From Microvirga sp. Mcv34 (lineage in GTDB: Bacteria; Pseudomonadota; Alphaproteobacteria; Rhizobiales; Beijerinckiaceae), in the NCBI RefSeq assembly GCF_024519725.1, contig NZ_JALJRK010000014.1:1-64000 (forward strand): 64,000 nt of DNA. Direction: 5' to 3'. Position 1 is the stretch's first letter. Each line of letters starts with the position of its first letter. Below are positions 45,601 through 55,445 of the stretch, one piece after another. A model generated the notes under the pieces. It saw only the letters and a list, made by a program, of their open reading frames with translations. It ran no database searches and was not told the DNA's origin. The translations under genes and the position numbers were made by a program.

Positions 45601-46073
45601 GCAGGATCATCCCGACCCAGACCCAGATCGTCGCCGGGCAGGATCGGGCGGGCAATCCGCAGTCTGTCCGCGTGGACGTGAACGAGGTCCAGTTCACCAA
45701 GGCCCGTTTCGAATTCACCCGCAATGCCGGCCGGCTCGATTTCAAGGACGCTGCGATCTGGGGCAACCAGATCGGGTTCACGCTCGGGGGCTTCATCGAT
45801 TATGCCCGCGACCGGCTCGATATCGCCGGAACCTTCGTGCCCGCCTATGGCCTCAACAACGTGTTCGCTCAGGTGCCGCTCTTCGGGCCGCTTCTGGGTG
45901 GTGGGCAGTACGAGGGATTGTTTGCGGTCAATTTCCGCCTGAACGGGCAGGCGAGTTCGCCCTCCCTGACGGTCAATCCGCTCTCGGCCGTCGCTCCCGG
46001 ATTCCTGCGCAAACTCTTCGGCGTGTCGGCGGAACCGCAGACGGGATCGCTGCCGAGCGTGCCGGAGCGCTGA
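42612..46073 (+). CDS. YhdP/AsmA-like large membrane-anchored protein
   Basis: A ~1153-aa protein. An N-terminal membrane anchor (VKLGLVVFLAAAFGLFYLRLSAAP) is followed by a very long periplasmic part of AsmA-like beta repeats; it ends in GLNNVFAQVPLFGPLLGGGQYEGLFAVNFRLNG, characteristic of the DUF3971/YhdP C-terminus. In other bacteria this family is linked to phospholipid transport to the outer membrane. The ATG at 42612 was preferred to a TTG at 42594. It is a single gene, head-to-head with bcp and tail-to-tail with tyrS. Confidence 0.85.
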   Translation: MKRPFRTTLSRRDPVKRSLFKRVLRGTLYVKLGLVVFLAAAFGLFYLRLSAAPMSFGRLPERVAEALAARIGPGWDVTLRNTAIELHEGSPALRANGLDIRGPGGDLVLRAPYAIFSVNLTSLLTGNLQPKAISVRDLQLRVLVNRDGSLAFSPVQSADGETGASAPPVAPEPSKEAAASMARDANGPSPVSGVVGSLLELMVGPGSVLNALGQAELTNARLVFVDADGRERARFQRVDAAFDWTDKGGRHFAATVEGDQGPWELNGDAVVEGDGAYRAGVVAREVPIKDILLLAGASELPASTDIEFSGRFDIAYAAGRITELKTRLESNAGTFQIEDKDTSLFPIEHATIQAQWNEAEKALELQKLDLKGGDTKLQLQGRLATHSADKPWHLSLSGRDLQWSGATARDRPLQVSEFAADLSGSDGVTINSLTLKGPELSARISGLLGASADPKGLHLDVHADKTNIRSALRIWPEAVAPPVRRFLVSNLKAGMLDAIDLKVAMSGADIAKALSGGPTPPESLKIDFAISDGTLQVTDGLPPISGMNVVGRVTGKQVGVRASTGLVQMPEGRSLMASDGAFILDNYWDDKAVARIDFRLGGGADGLGALLLEPLIREIAGFNIDPATMKGKTDLRVGIGLPVGDIPPFADLPLKVSGTVSDFAVDKFFGKDRLEGANLTIAYDKGELAVKGDGKLAGSQAAIDLQKNRQGGQASVAFSLDEAARSRRGLSFGSQLTGTIGLKASLPLGASAPPHILVEADLAKAGIDQLIPGWVKPAGRPGKLAFTMVEGPTNEIRDLLLESGAVQLKGNAVLTNEGGLEKAELSTFKLSPGDDMRAQVERANNVYKVAIRGNVGDARPFVKGGATGSAASGRNAAAQKDGKDFDLDLNLNILTGYNEEAITNAVIKASVRKDNLRQLDMKGRLGATDVIGRTMPDAGNQVVILQAEDAGALLRFTDVYRRMSGGDLILQLATGDGPQAGHVILRSFALVNEPALRRIIPTQTQIVAGQDRAGNPQSVRVDVNEVQFTKARFEFTRNAGRLDFKDAAIWGNQIGFTLGGFIDYARDRLDIAGTFVPAYGLNNVFAQVPLFGPLLGGGQYEGLFAVNFRLNGQASSPSLTVNPLSAVAPGFLRKLFGVSAEPQTGSLPSVPER

Positions 46074-46124
46074 GGGCGTCGGAGGGGCATTCCGAGGCGC
46101 CGCGTGCGAACCCGGACCCTAGCG

Positions 46125-46235
46125 CATCAGGCGTGAATTCCACCCCACATTCGATGCGATAAGTTTTTGTTGTGTCGCATCTTTTCACGCAAAACCGGTT
46201 CCCACTTTTGCGTTCGATGCTTTAGTGCCGCGACA
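46125..46235. repeat. Dispersed intergenic repeat, Hyphomicrobiales type
   Basis: AGCGCATCAGGCGTGAATTC ... GCGATAAGTTTTTGTTGTGTCGC and GCAAAACCGGTTCCCACTTTTGCGTTCGATGCTTTAG. The last part is a form of an element widespread in intergenic DNA of this order, recognisable by AAAACCGGTTCCCACTTTT near a GATGC..TAG end. Confidence 0.5.
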
Positions 46236-46243
46236 GAGACAAG

Positions 46244-46273
46244 AAAGGCGCTGCGATGATTGCAGCGCCTTTT
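46244..46273 (-). terminator. Terminator of tyrS
   Basis: A perfect 11-bp stem AAAGGCGCTGC / GCAGCGCCTTT with loop GATGATT, ~50 bases after the tyrS stop; A and T runs on both sides permit action on either strand. Confidence 0.75.
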
Positions 46274-46322
46274 CCTTTGCCCGAGGACAGGGTCTTCATG
46301 GCTTCGGCGTGATCCCAATCAC

Positions 46323-47585
46323 TCAGACGGCGCGAAGGAGGACGTGCTTCTTCTTGCCGAAGGACAGCTTGATCACGCCTTCGCTCGTCAGGTCGGACAG
46401 GCTCAGAGTGGCGCGCTCGTCCGAAACCGTCTCGTCGTTCACCTTCAGGCCGCCGCTCTTCACCTGCCGGCGCGCTTCGCTCGACGAGGGCACGAGCTTC
46501 GCATAGTCCGGACCGAAAGCCGTCAGAACGCCGAGGCCTTCCTGCAGGATGCCGGACCGCACTTCGACGGTCGGCAAACTCTCGGCCAGCGCACCCTGCT
46601 CGAAGGTCTTCTGGGCTGTTTCGGCTGCGAGCAGCGCGGCCTCGCGGCCATGGAGGAGGGCCGTGGCTTCCGTTGCGAGAACCTTCTTCGCCTCGTTGAT
46701 CTCCGCGCCTTGGAGGGCGGAGAGCTTGGCGATCTCGTCCATCGGCAGGATGGTGAAGAGCTTCAGGAAGCGGCCGACATCCGCATCCTCGGTGTTGCGC
46801 CAGAACTGCCAGTAATCGTAGGGGCTCAGCATGTCGGCATTGAGCCAGACCGCCCCGGAGGCCGTCTTGCCCATCTTGGCGCCGGAAGCCGTCGTCAGGA
46901 GCGGGCAGGTGACCGCGTAGAGCTGCGGCGTGCCGAGGCGGCGGCCGAGATCGATGCCGTTGACGATATTGCCCCACTGGTCCGAGCCGCCCATCTGCAG
47001 CACGCAGCCGTAGCGCTTATTCAGCTCCACGAAGTCGTAGGCCTGGAGGATCATGTAGTTGAATTCCAGGAACGACAGCTCGTGCTCCCGGTCGAGGCGC
47101 AGCTTCACGCTGTCGAAGGACAGCATGCGGTTGACCGAGAAATGCCGGCCCACATCGCGCAGGAATTCGATGTAGTTGAGCTTGGTCAGCCACTCGGCAT
47201 TATCGACCATCATCGCGTCGGCTTTGCCGTCGCCGAAGGAGATGAAGCGCGAGAAGACGGTCCGGATGCTCTCCTTGTTGTCCTCGATCTGCTCGACCGT
47301 CAGGAGCTTGCGGCTCTCGTCCTTGCCCGAGGGGTCGCCGACCCGCGTCGTGCCGCCGCCCATGAGCGTGATCGGCCTGCCGGCGCCCGTCTTCTGGAGC
47401 CAGTGCAGCATCATGATGGAGAGCAGGTGGCCCACATGGAGCGACGGGCCGGTGCAGTCGTACCCGACATACGTCGTCAGCCGGTTCTCGAGGGCAGCCG
47501 TGTCCACCCCGTCGAAATCTGAGGTCTGGTGGATGAAGCCCCGCTCGGTGAGGACTTTGAGGAATTCGGATCGGGGCGCGTTCAT
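46323..47585 (-). CDS. tyrS: Tyrosyl-tRNA synthetase
   Basis: A 420-aa class I synthetase that charges tRNA-Tyr. HIGH motif as HVGH (residues 50-53), tyrosine-binding [20 protein letters not shown] and KMSKS as KMGKT (237-241). C-terminal S4-type RNA-binding domain (from ~353). TyrRS of normal length. It is followed by the terminator at 46244-46273 and preceded by the perfect hairpin at 47625-47658. Confidence 0.96.
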   Translation of the reverse strand: MNAPRSEFLKVLTERGFIHQTSDFDGVDTAALENRLTTYVGYDCTGPSLHVGHLLSIMMLHWLQKTGAGRPITLMGGGTTRVGDPSGKDESRKLLTVEQIEDNKESIRTVFSRFISFGDGKADAMMVDNAEWLTKLNYIEFLRDVGRHFSVNRMLSFDSVKLRLDREHELSFLEFNYMILQAYDFVELNKRYGCVLQMGGSDQWGNIVNGIDLGRRLGTPQLYAVTCPLLTTASGAKMGKTASGAVWLNADMLSPYDYWQFWRNTEDADVGRFLKLFTILPMDEIAKLSALQGAEINEAKKVLATEATALLHGREAALLAAETAQKTFEQGALAESLPTVEVRSGILQEGLGVLTAFGPDYAKLVPSSSEARRQVKSGGLKVNDETVSDERATLSLSDLTSEGVIKLSFGKKKHVLLRAV

Positions 47586-47624
47586 CGCGGCTCTCGTGTC
47601 TGGTCGGTCGTCTCAAGGGGGGCG

Positions 47625-47658
47625 GAAACACTATGCGGACCCTCCCGCATAGTGTTTC
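47625..47658 (-). promoter_or_regulatory. Perfect hairpin between a hydrolase gene and tyrS
   Basis: GAAACACTATGCGG pairs exactly with CCGCATAGTGTTTC around loop ACCCTC. It lies 10 bases after the hydrolase stop and 40 bases before the tyrS start, both read leftward. Without a T-run it is a terminator of the hydrolase at best, or a leader element of tyrS. Confidence 0.55.
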
Positions 47659-47667
47659 TCAGGACTC

Positions 47668-48336
47668 TTATTCCGTTATCTCTGCCGGGGCGGAGGTCGC
47701 TCCGAGCCGCTTGTCGAGGTACTCGTCGACGGAGACCATCAACTCGTCGACCTTGCCGTCGAAGAAGTGGTTGGCGCCGTCGATCACTGCGTGCTCGAGC
47801 TTGACGCCCTTTTGGGTCTTCACCTTCTCGATGACGCTGACCACGTCCCTGACCGGAGCGACCCGATCCTCGGAGCCGTGTACGAACAGGCCGGAGGATG
47901 GGCAGGGGGCGAGGAACGAGAAATCGTAGCGGTTCGCCATGGCGGCGATGGAGATGAAGCCCTCGATTTCCGGACGGCGCATGAGCAGCTGCATGCCGAT
48001 CCAGGCGCCGAAGGACACGCCGGCGATCCAGCAGGCGCGGGCGTCCGGGTTCATGGCCTGGGCCCAGTCGAGGGCCGCGGCCGCATCGGAGAGCTCGCCC
48101 TGGCCGTGGTCGAAGGCGCCCTGGCTGCGGCCGACGCCGCGGAAGTTGAAACGCAGGACCGAGAAGCCGCGCTTCACGAAGTCATAATAAAGGTTATAGA
48201 CGATCTGGTTGTTCATCGTCCCGCCGAATTGCGGGTGCGGGTGCAGGATGATGGCGATGGGGGCGCCCTTTTCCTTGGCAGGCTGGTAGCGTCCCTCGAT
48301 GCGACCGGCAGGACCCGTGAAGATGACTTCAGGCAT
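47668..48336 (-). CDS. Alpha/beta hydrolase
   Basis: A 222-aa serine hydrolase of the alpha/beta fold. The nucleophile elbow is GVSFGAW, an Asp lies in GSEDRVAP and His in GANHFF. The N-terminal HPHPQFGGTMNN with the oxyanion region is typical of the dienelactone hydrolase-like CocE/NonD group in alphaproteobacteria. The start was set at 48336: AAGAGG lies at the right distance before it, and an ATG 7 codons upstream lacks one. Upstream of tyrS on the same strand; substrate unknown. Confidence 0.82.
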   Translation of the reverse strand: MPEVIFTGPAGRIEGRYQPAKEKGAPIAIILHPHPQFGGTMNNQIVYNLYYDFVKRGFSVLRFNFRGVGRSQGAFDHGQGELSDAAAALDWAQAMNPDARACWIAGVSFGAWIGMQLLMRRPEIEGFISIAAMANRYDFSFLAPCPSSGLFVHGSEDRVAPVRDVVSVIEKVKTQKGVKLEHAVIDGANHFFDGKVDELMVSVDEYLDKRLGATSAPAEITE

Positions 48337-48425
48337 ATACGCGAACCTCTTGATCACCTCTCCATGGAGAGGGAAAACCCTGACACGACCTTGACTTCAG
48401 GTCGCGGATTCTCATAAAAGAACCC

Positions 48426-48440
48426 TTAGAATAATTCTAA
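48426..48440. promoter_or_regulatory. Irr/ICE-like iron-control palindrome upstream of the suf operon
   Basis: TTAGAATAATTCTAA is a perfect 15-base palindrome around a central A. It agrees with the iron control element I remember for Irr binding sites in Hyphomicrobiales (TTTAGAA-N3-TTCTAAA). It lies 130 bases before the first gene of the suf set, where such control is expected. Whether Irr or another regulator acts here is inference. Confidence 0.6.
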
Positions 48441-48569
48441 AGTGTTCCATTGTTTCATTGATCCGCGCGACGACGGCTCTCGGGAGAAACACGGAACAGA
48501 TGTGGTTGCGGTGCTTTAGCACGGCAACCAGGGTCGATTGCAAGAAATTCGTGAGGCCTCTGGGCAGCT

Positions 48570-49742
48570 ATGACGTTCAGCCCGCGCACCTATCTCGACC
48601 ATAACGCGACCTCGCCCCTGCGGCCGGAGGTTGCCCGGACGGTGCTGCGCGTGCTCGAGCTTCCCGGCAATTCCTCCTCGGTCCATGCGGAGGGCCGCGC
48701 CGCGCGGGCGGAAATCGAGAAGGCGCGCGATAAGGTGGCACGCCTCGTCGGCGCCAGGGCGAAGAACGTCGTCTTCACGAGCGGCGGGACCGAAGCGGCC
48801 AATCTCGTCCTGACGCCGGGCTTCCGGCGCCTGGGGCAGCCTGGGGCGACAAGCCTTCTTGTGGGTGCCGCAGAGCACCCTTGCGTTCTGAACGGCCACC
48901 GCTTTCCTGCCGATGCTGCTCGCATCGTTCCTGTCGATCGCGACGGAATCCTTGATCTCGCCTGGCTCAAGGCCCAACTGGAAGAGGCTGGCGACGGGCG
49001 GATCCTGGTTTCGGTCCAGCTTGCGAACAATGAGACCGGCGTGTTGCAGCCGGTGGCCGAGGCGGCCCGGCTGGTTCATGAGCATGGCGGCCTGATCCAT
49101 ACCGATGCGGTCCAGGCGGCAGGCAAGATCCCGGTCGATATCGTCGCGCTGGGTGTCGATGCGATGACGCTGTCCGCACACAAGATCGGCGGCCCGAAAG
49201 GAAGCGGAGCACTGATTCTGGCCTCGGATCAGTTCGAGATCGGCGACAAGCTGATCCGGGGCGGCGGGCAGGAGAAGGGTTTCAGGGCCGGGACCGAGAA
49301 CGTGGCGGCCATCGCGGGCTTCGGCGAGGCGGCCGAGCTGGCGCTGGCGCGGCTCGACGAGGAAGCCGAGCGGCTTCGGGGCCTGCGCGTCGAAGCCGAG
49401 GCGCAGGTTCGCCGCATCGCTCCGGATGCACTTGTTGTGGCTTCCGGTGCGGAAAGGTTGCCTAACACCTTCGCCTTTGCCATACCCGGCCTCAAGGCCG
49501 AGACGGCATTGATCGCTTTCGATCTGGCAGGCGTAGCCCTGTCCTCCGGTTCGGCATGCTCGTCCGGAAAGGTCAAGCGATCGCATGTGCTCGACGCCAT
49601 GGGCGTGGAGCCGACCCTCGCCGAGGGTGTTTTGCGTGTGAGTTTGGGGTGGTCGACCACGAAAGAGGACGTGATCCGCTTTGCGGAGGCGTGCGAAAGG
49701 GTGGTCGGCACCTTATATAAGCGGAAGGCGAGCGCGGCCTGA
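48570..49742 (+). CDS. Cysteine desulfurase (IscS/NifS-type), first gene of the suf operon
   Basis: A 390-aa PLP enzyme that takes sulfur from cysteine for Fe-S clusters. The PLP-binding Lys205 is in SAHKIGGPKG, the catalytic Cys330 in LSSGSACSSGK, and the N-terminus YLDHNATSPLRPEV is typical. A second, SufS-type desulfurase lies later in the same set, so this operon carries two. The Irr/ICE-like site precedes it. sufB follows after 68 bases. Confidence 0.93.
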   Translation: MTFSPRTYLDHNATSPLRPEVARTVLRVLELPGNSSSVHAEGRAARAEIEKARDKVARLVGARAKNVVFTSGGTEAANLVLTPGFRRLGQPGATSLLVGAAEHPCVLNGHRFPADAARIVPVDRDGILDLAWLKAQLEEAGDGRILVSVQLANNETGVLQPVAEAARLVHEHGGLIHTDAVQAAGKIPVDIVALGVDAMTLSAHKIGGPKGSGALILASDQFEIGDKLIRGGGQEKGFRAGTENVAAIAGFGEAAELALARLDEEAERLRGLRVEAEAQVRRIAPDALVVASGAERLPNTFAFAIPGLKAETALIAFDLAGVALSSGSACSSGKVKRSHVLDAMGVEPTLAEGVLRVSLGWSTTKEDVIRFAEACERVVGTLYKRKASAA

Positions 49743-49810
49743 TTGAGCGGGTCGCGTTCCTTCAGTCATCAACCCGCGGCCCTTGAAGCCGTGAGCGGTG
49801 GGAGAGACAG

Positions 49811-51283
<1,473 letters not shown>

Positions 51284-51295
51284 TCGAAGCCAAGG

Positions 51296-51390
51296 GTGTC
51301 ATCCCGGCCAAGCGAAACGCGAGCCGGGATCGTCCCAACCAGTTCAATTCGGATAGCGATTCCGGGTCTCGCTACGCTCACCCGGGATGA
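51296..51390. repeat. GTCAT...ATGAC palindromic element inside the suf operon
   Basis: TGTCATCCCGGCCAAGCG ... CTCACCCGGGATGACGC. The two ends GTCATCCCGG/CCCGGGATGAC are inverted copies with an inner CGAGCCGGGATCG arm. It fills the sufB-sufC gap and has no coding potential. Confidence 0.65.
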
Positions 51391-51408
51391 CGCGGATGGA
51401 AACTTAAA

Positions 51409-52161
51409 ATGCTCGAAATCAAGAATCTCGTCGTCCAGATCGAGGACAAGCGCATTCTCAACGGTCTCAACCTCACCGTGAACAAGGGTGAAGTGGCGGC
51501 CATCATGGGCCCGAACGGCTCCGGCAAGTCGACGCTCTCCTACGTGATCGCCGGCAAGGAGGACTACGAGGTCCTCGACGGCGAGATCCTGCTCGATGGC
51601 CAGAACCTCCTGGAGATGGAGCCGGACCAGCGCGCCGCCGCCGGCGTGTTCCTGGCCTTCCAGTACCCGCTGGAGATCCCGGGCGTCGCCTCGATGACCT
51701 TCCTGAAGGCCACCCTCAATGCCCAGCGCAAGGCGCGCGGGCAGGAGGAGCTGACCACGCCGGACTTCATCAAGCGCGTGAACGCCGCCGCCCAGCAGCT
51801 CGAAATCCCGAAGGACATGCTCAAGCGCGCCCTCAATGTCGGCTTCTCCGGCGGCGAGAAGAAGCGCATGGAGATCCTGCAGATGGCGCTGCTCCAGCCG
51901 TCCTTCTGCATCCTGGACGAGACCGATTCCGGTCTCGACATTGACGCGCTCCGCATAGTGTCCGAGGGCGTGAACGCCCTGCGCTCGCCCGACCGCGCCT
52001 TCCTGGTCATCACCCACTACCAGCGCCTCCTGAACCACATCGTGCCGGATACTGTGCACGTGATGCATGCGGGCCGCATCGTGAAGACGGGCGGCAAGGA
52101 GCTGGCGCTTGAGCTCGAGGCCAACGGCTATGCCGATTACCGGGAAAGCGAGGCCGCCTGA
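51409..52161 (+). CDS. sufC: Fe-S cluster assembly ATPase SufC
   Basis: A 250-aa ABC-type ATPase. Walker [10 protein letters not shown] (34-42), signature [13 protein letters not shown], Walker [17 protein letters not shown] and the switch His in VITHYQR. It drives the SufBCD scaffold. sufD starts 1 base after its stop. Confidence 0.97.
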   Translation: MLEIKNLVVQIEDKRILNGLNLTVNKGEVAAIMGPNGSGKSTLSYVIAGKEDYEVLDGEILLDGQNLLEMEPDQRAAAGVFLAFQYPLEIPGVASMTFLKATLNAQRKARGQEELTTPDFIKRVNAAAQQLEIPKDMLKRALNVGFSGGEKKRMEILQMALLQPSFCILDETDSGLDIDALRIVSEGVNALRSPDRAFLVITHYQRLLNHIVPDTVHVMHAGRIVKTGGKELALELEANGYADYRESEAA

Positions 52162-52162
52162 G

Positions 52163-53476
52163 ATGGCTGACGTGACCCTCATGAAGACGCCGGCGGAAAC
52201 CGCGCTGGTGCAGGCTTTCGAGAGCGCGAAGACGGCGTTGCCGGGCAACGGCGAGTCGCGCGCCCAGGCCTTTGAGCAGTTCAACGCGCGCGGTCTCCCG
52301 CACCGCCGCGTCGAGGAGTTCAAGTACACCGACCTGCGTGCTCTTCTGCGCGAGGTCGCGCCCTTCGCCGCTGCTCCTTCTGCCGACGAGGCCAAGGCCG
52401 CGCTCGCGGGCGCCAAGGCTCTGGCAGGCGTCGAGGCGCTTCAGGTGCCTTTCGTGAATGGCCATTTCATGCGTGAGGCGGTGGATTTCCATGCGCTTCC
52501 CGAGAACCTGGAGATCGTGCCGCTGGCGGAAGCTCTGGCGAACGGCCATGAATGGCTGTCCCGGCTGAGCCCGGTGCCGTGGGCGAACGACAACCCGGTC
52601 TACCAGCTCAACACGTCCTTCATGGCCGACGGCGTCATGATCCGCGTCGCCGGCCCCGTCGAGACGCCCGTGCACCTGCGCTTCGTGACGGCGGCGAGTT
52701 CCGCAATCGCCACGGCGACCCGTGTGCTTGTGGTCGTGGAGGAGGGCGCATCCGTGACCCTGCTCGAGACGCACGAGAGCACCGACGGCGCCAACCACCA
52801 GCCGAACGACGTGGTGGAGATGATCGCCGGAGACCGCACTAACGTGCAGCACGTGCGCGTCAACGCCGAGGGTGACAAGGCGCTCGCCCTGTCGACTCTC
52901 GCGGCCAAGATCGGCGGCGAGGCCGTGTTCAACAGCATCAACGTGACGGCCGGTGCCGCGACCTCGCGCCATCAGGTCTTCGCCCTCCTCAACGGCGAGA
53001 ACACCCACCTGCGCGTCAACGGCGCGACGATGCTCAAGGGCTCGCAGCACGGCGACTCGACGCTCGTGGTCGAGCACGGCGCTCCCCATTGCGAGAGCCG
53101 CGAGCTGTTCAAGACGGTCATCGACAACGAGGCGACCGGCGTCTTCCAGGGCAAGATCATCGTTCCGCATCACGCCCAGAAGACCGACGGCCGGATGATG
53201 TCGGCCGCGCTCCTCCTGGAGGAGGGCGGCTCCATGAACAACAAGCCAGAGCTCGAAATCTTCGCCGACGACGTGCAATGCGCCCACGGCGCGACCTGCG
53301 GCCAGCTCGACGAGGATCTCCTGTTCTACCTCATGGCCCGCGGCCTGCCGAAGAAGGAGGCCGAAAGCCTCCTGGTCCAGGCCTTCCTGGGCGAGGCGCT
53401 CGAATTCGTGGAGAACGACGCCGCCCGCGAGGCGCTCGTCGGCACGGTCGAGAGCTGGCTGAAGGCGCGCTCCTGA
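52163..53476 (+). CDS. sufD: Fe-S cluster assembly protein SufD
   Basis: A 437-aa scaffold partner of SufB. The N-terminal half is weakly conserved; the C-terminal beta-helix has GENTHLRVNG, GAPHCESRELFKTVIDN, KTDGRMMS and CAHGATCGQLDEDLLFYL (with the iron-binding His candidate). The ATG at 52163 starts right after the sufC TGA at 52161, implying translational coupling. Confidence 0.95.
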   Translation: MADVTLMKTPAETALVQAFESAKTALPGNGESRAQAFEQFNARGLPHRRVEEFKYTDLRALLREVAPFAAAPSADEAKAALAGAKALAGVEALQVPFVNGHFMREAVDFHALPENLEIVPLAEALANGHEWLSRLSPVPWANDNPVYQLNTSFMADGVMIRVAGPVETPVHLRFVTAASSAIATATRVLVVVEEGASVTLLETHESTDGANHQPNDVVEMIAGDRTNVQHVRVNAEGDKALALSTLAAKIGGEAVFNSINVTAGAATSRHQVFALLNGENTHLRVNGATMLKGSQHGDSTLVVEHGAPHCESRELFKTVIDNEATGVFQGKIIVPHHAQKTDGRMMSAALLLEEGGSMNNKPELEIFADDVQCAHGATCGQLDEDLLFYLMARGLPKKEAESLLVQAFLGEALEFVENDAAREALVGTVESWLKARS

Positions 53477-53479
53477 TTT

Positions 53480-53618
53480 TCCCTCCCCCTTGCGGGGAGG
53501 GTGGCTGGAGTGAGCGCAAGCGAACGGAAGTCGGGTGGGGGTGGTGCAGAATGGGACACCTCAGGTTGCCTTCTGCGCCACCCCCACCCCTTACCCCTCC
53601 CCGCAAGGGGGAGGGGAA
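53480..53618. repeat. Long inverted-repeat element between sufD and sufS
   Basis: CCCTCCCCCTTGCGGGGAGG at the left mirrors CCCCGCAAGGGGGAGGGG at the right; inner arms GTGGGGGTGG-TGCAGAA and TTCTGCGCCACCCCCAC also pair. The whole gap can fold into one long hairpin, a widespread type of intergenic repeat in GC-rich alphaproteobacteria. Confidence 0.7.
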
Positions 53619-53628
53619 CGAGGCAACC

Positions 53629-54864
53629 ATGAACGCTCCTGTGAAGCCCTATGACGTCGAAGCGATCCGGGCGGAGTTTCCGATCCTGGCAAGCCAAGTC
53701 TATGGCAAGCCGCTCGTCTATCTCGACAACGCCGCCTCGGCCCAGAAACCCAAGGCCGTGATCGACGCCATGGTGAACACCATGGAGACGGGCTATTCCA
53801 ACGTTCACCGCGGCCTGCACTACATGGCGAACGTGGCGACCGAGGGCTTCGAGCGCGCGCGCGAAACCGTGCGGGCGTTCCTCAACGCCGGGTCCATCGA
53901 CGAGATCGTGTTCACCAAGTCGGCGACGGAAGCCTACAACCTGGTGGCGGATTCCTTCGGGCGCATGAATATCGGCGAGGGCGACGAGATCATCCTTTCC
54001 ATCATGGAGCACCATTCCAACATCGTGCCGTGGCATTTCCTGCGCGAGCGGAAGGGCGCGGTGATCAAATGGGCTCCGGTGGATGACGAAGGCAACTTCC
54101 TCATCGAGGAATTCGAGAAGCTCATCTCGCCGCGCACCAAGATCGTCGCGATCACGCATATGTCGAACGTGCTCGGCACCGTGACACCCGCCAAGGAGAT
54201 CATCCGCATCGCCCACGCTCATGGGGTCCCGGTTCTGATCGATGGCGCCCAGGGCGCGGTGCACCTTCAGGTGGACGTGCGCGACCTCGATGCGGATTTC
54301 TACGTCTTCACCGGCCACAAGGTCTATGGGCCCACCGGCATCGGCGTGCTCTACGGCAAGCGCGAATGGCTCGCGAAGATGCCACCTTACTCGGGCGGCG
54401 GCGAGATGATCCGCGAGGTGAAGCAGGACGCGATCACCTACAACGACCCGCCGCACCGGTTCGAGGCGGGTACGCCCCCGATCATCGAGGCCATCGGCCT
54501 CGATGCGGCCCTGCGATTCATGATGGAGCTCGGGCGGGAGAACATCCAGGCCCACGAGGCTGCCCTTTCGGCCTATGCCCACGAGCGCCTGGGCGCCATG
54601 AACTCGATCCGGATCATCGGCCGCGCCAAGGGCAAGGGCGCCATTCTGTCCTTCGAGATGCAGAACGCCCATGCCCACGACGTCGCGACCATCATCGACC
54701 GGCAGGGCGTCGCCGTCCGGGCCGGCACCCATTGCGCCATGCCGCTGCTGGAACGGTTCGGCGCGACCTCGACCTGCCGCGCCTCATTTGGCCTCTACAA
54801 CACCATGCAAGAAGTCGATAAGCTGGCCGAAGCCCTCCAGAAGGCGGAAGCCCTGTTTGCTTGA
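53629..54864 (+). CDS. sufS: SufS-type cysteine desulfurase/selenocysteine lyase
   Basis: A 411-aa class II PLP cysteine desulfurase that supplies sulfur to SufBCD. Lys231 is the PLP residue in FTGHKVYGPTG, and the catalytic Cys369 lies in RAGTHCAMPLLERF. The N-terminus YLDNAASAQKPKAVIDA is typical. The ATG at 53629 follows the palindromic element and starts a rightward unit with the DUF59 gene 10 bases after it. Confidence 0.96.
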   Translation: MNAPVKPYDVEAIRAEFPILASQVYGKPLVYLDNAASAQKPKAVIDAMVNTMETGYSNVHRGLHYMANVATEGFERARETVRAFLNAGSIDEIVFTKSATEAYNLVADSFGRMNIGEGDEIILSIMEHHSNIVPWHFLRERKGAVIKWAPVDDEGNFLIEEFEKLISPRTKIVAITHMSNVLGTVTPAKEIIRIAHAHGVPVLIDGAQGAVHLQVDVRDLDADFYVFTGHKVYGPTGIGVLYGKREWLAKMPPYSGGGEMIREVKQDAITYNDPPHRFEAGTPPIIEAIGLDAALRFMMELGRENIQAHEAALSAYAHERLGAMNSIRIIGRAKGKGAILSFEMQNAHAHDVATIIDRQGVAVRAGTHCAMPLLERFGATSTCRASFGLYNTMQEVDKLAEALQKAEALFA

Positions 54865-54874
54865 GGATTGATCT

Positions 54875-55258
54875 GTGAACGATATGACCCCGACCCAGGA
54901 TGGGCCCAACGCGCCGCAGGTGTCGCCGGGTTCGACGATTCCGCCGGAAGAGCTCGACCGTATGACGGACGACATCATCGCAGCGCTCAAGACCGTCTAC
55001 GATCCGGAAATCCCGTCCGACATCTATGAACTCGGCCTGATCTACCGGGTCGATATCGACGACGACCGCAACGTCGTCATCGACATGACCCTGACCGCGC
55101 CGGGCTGCCCGGTCGCCGGCGAGATGCCAGGCTGGGTGGAAAACGCCGTCGCGTCGGTGCAGGGCGTCCAGAGCGTCAAGGTGAACATGGTCTTCGATCC
55201 GCCGTGGGATCAGAGCCGCATGTCCGACGAGGCCCGCGTCGCGCTCGACATGTGGTAA
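54875..55258 (+). CDS. SUF-associated DUF59 (MIP18-like) Fe-S assembly protein
   Basis: A 127-aa protein of the DUF59/MIP18 family, SufT-like, found at the end of suf operons and thought to help cluster delivery. Characteristic segments are TVYDPEIPSDIYELGLIYRV, DMTLTAPGCPVAGEMP and VNMVFDPPWDQSRMSDEARVALDMW. The start is a GTG at 54875; an ATG three codons on is possible. It lies 10 bases after sufS. Confidence 0.93.
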   Translation: MNDMTPTQDGPNAPQVSPGSTIPPEELDRMTDDIIAALKTVYDPEIPSDIYELGLIYRVDIDDDRNVVIDMTLTAPGCPVAGEMPGWVENAVASVQGVQSVKVNMVFDPPWDQSRMSDEARVALDMW

Positions 55259-55284
55259 GCTGAGGCTTCAAATTTCTCTTTTGT

Positions 55285-55375
55285 GTCATGGCTGGGCTTG
55301 TCCCGGCCATGATCGTTTTAAAATGCTTCATAATGTCATTCCGGGCGCTGCAGGCGAACACGGAACGACAGGGAG
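55285..55375. repeat. Palindromic element(s) of the GTCATGG...CCATGAC type
   Basis: GTCATGGCTGGGCTTGTCCC followed by GGCCATGATCG, then a second piece GTCATTCCGGGCGC. Degenerate members of the same palindrome families seen elsewhere in the window, filling the space after the DUF59 gene. Confidence 0.5.
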
Positions 55376-55445
55376 ATTATGCGGTTGAGGTGTGCTACGT
55401 TATCACGGTTTGATCGACCCGTATCGATCCCGGAAGGAAGCCATT

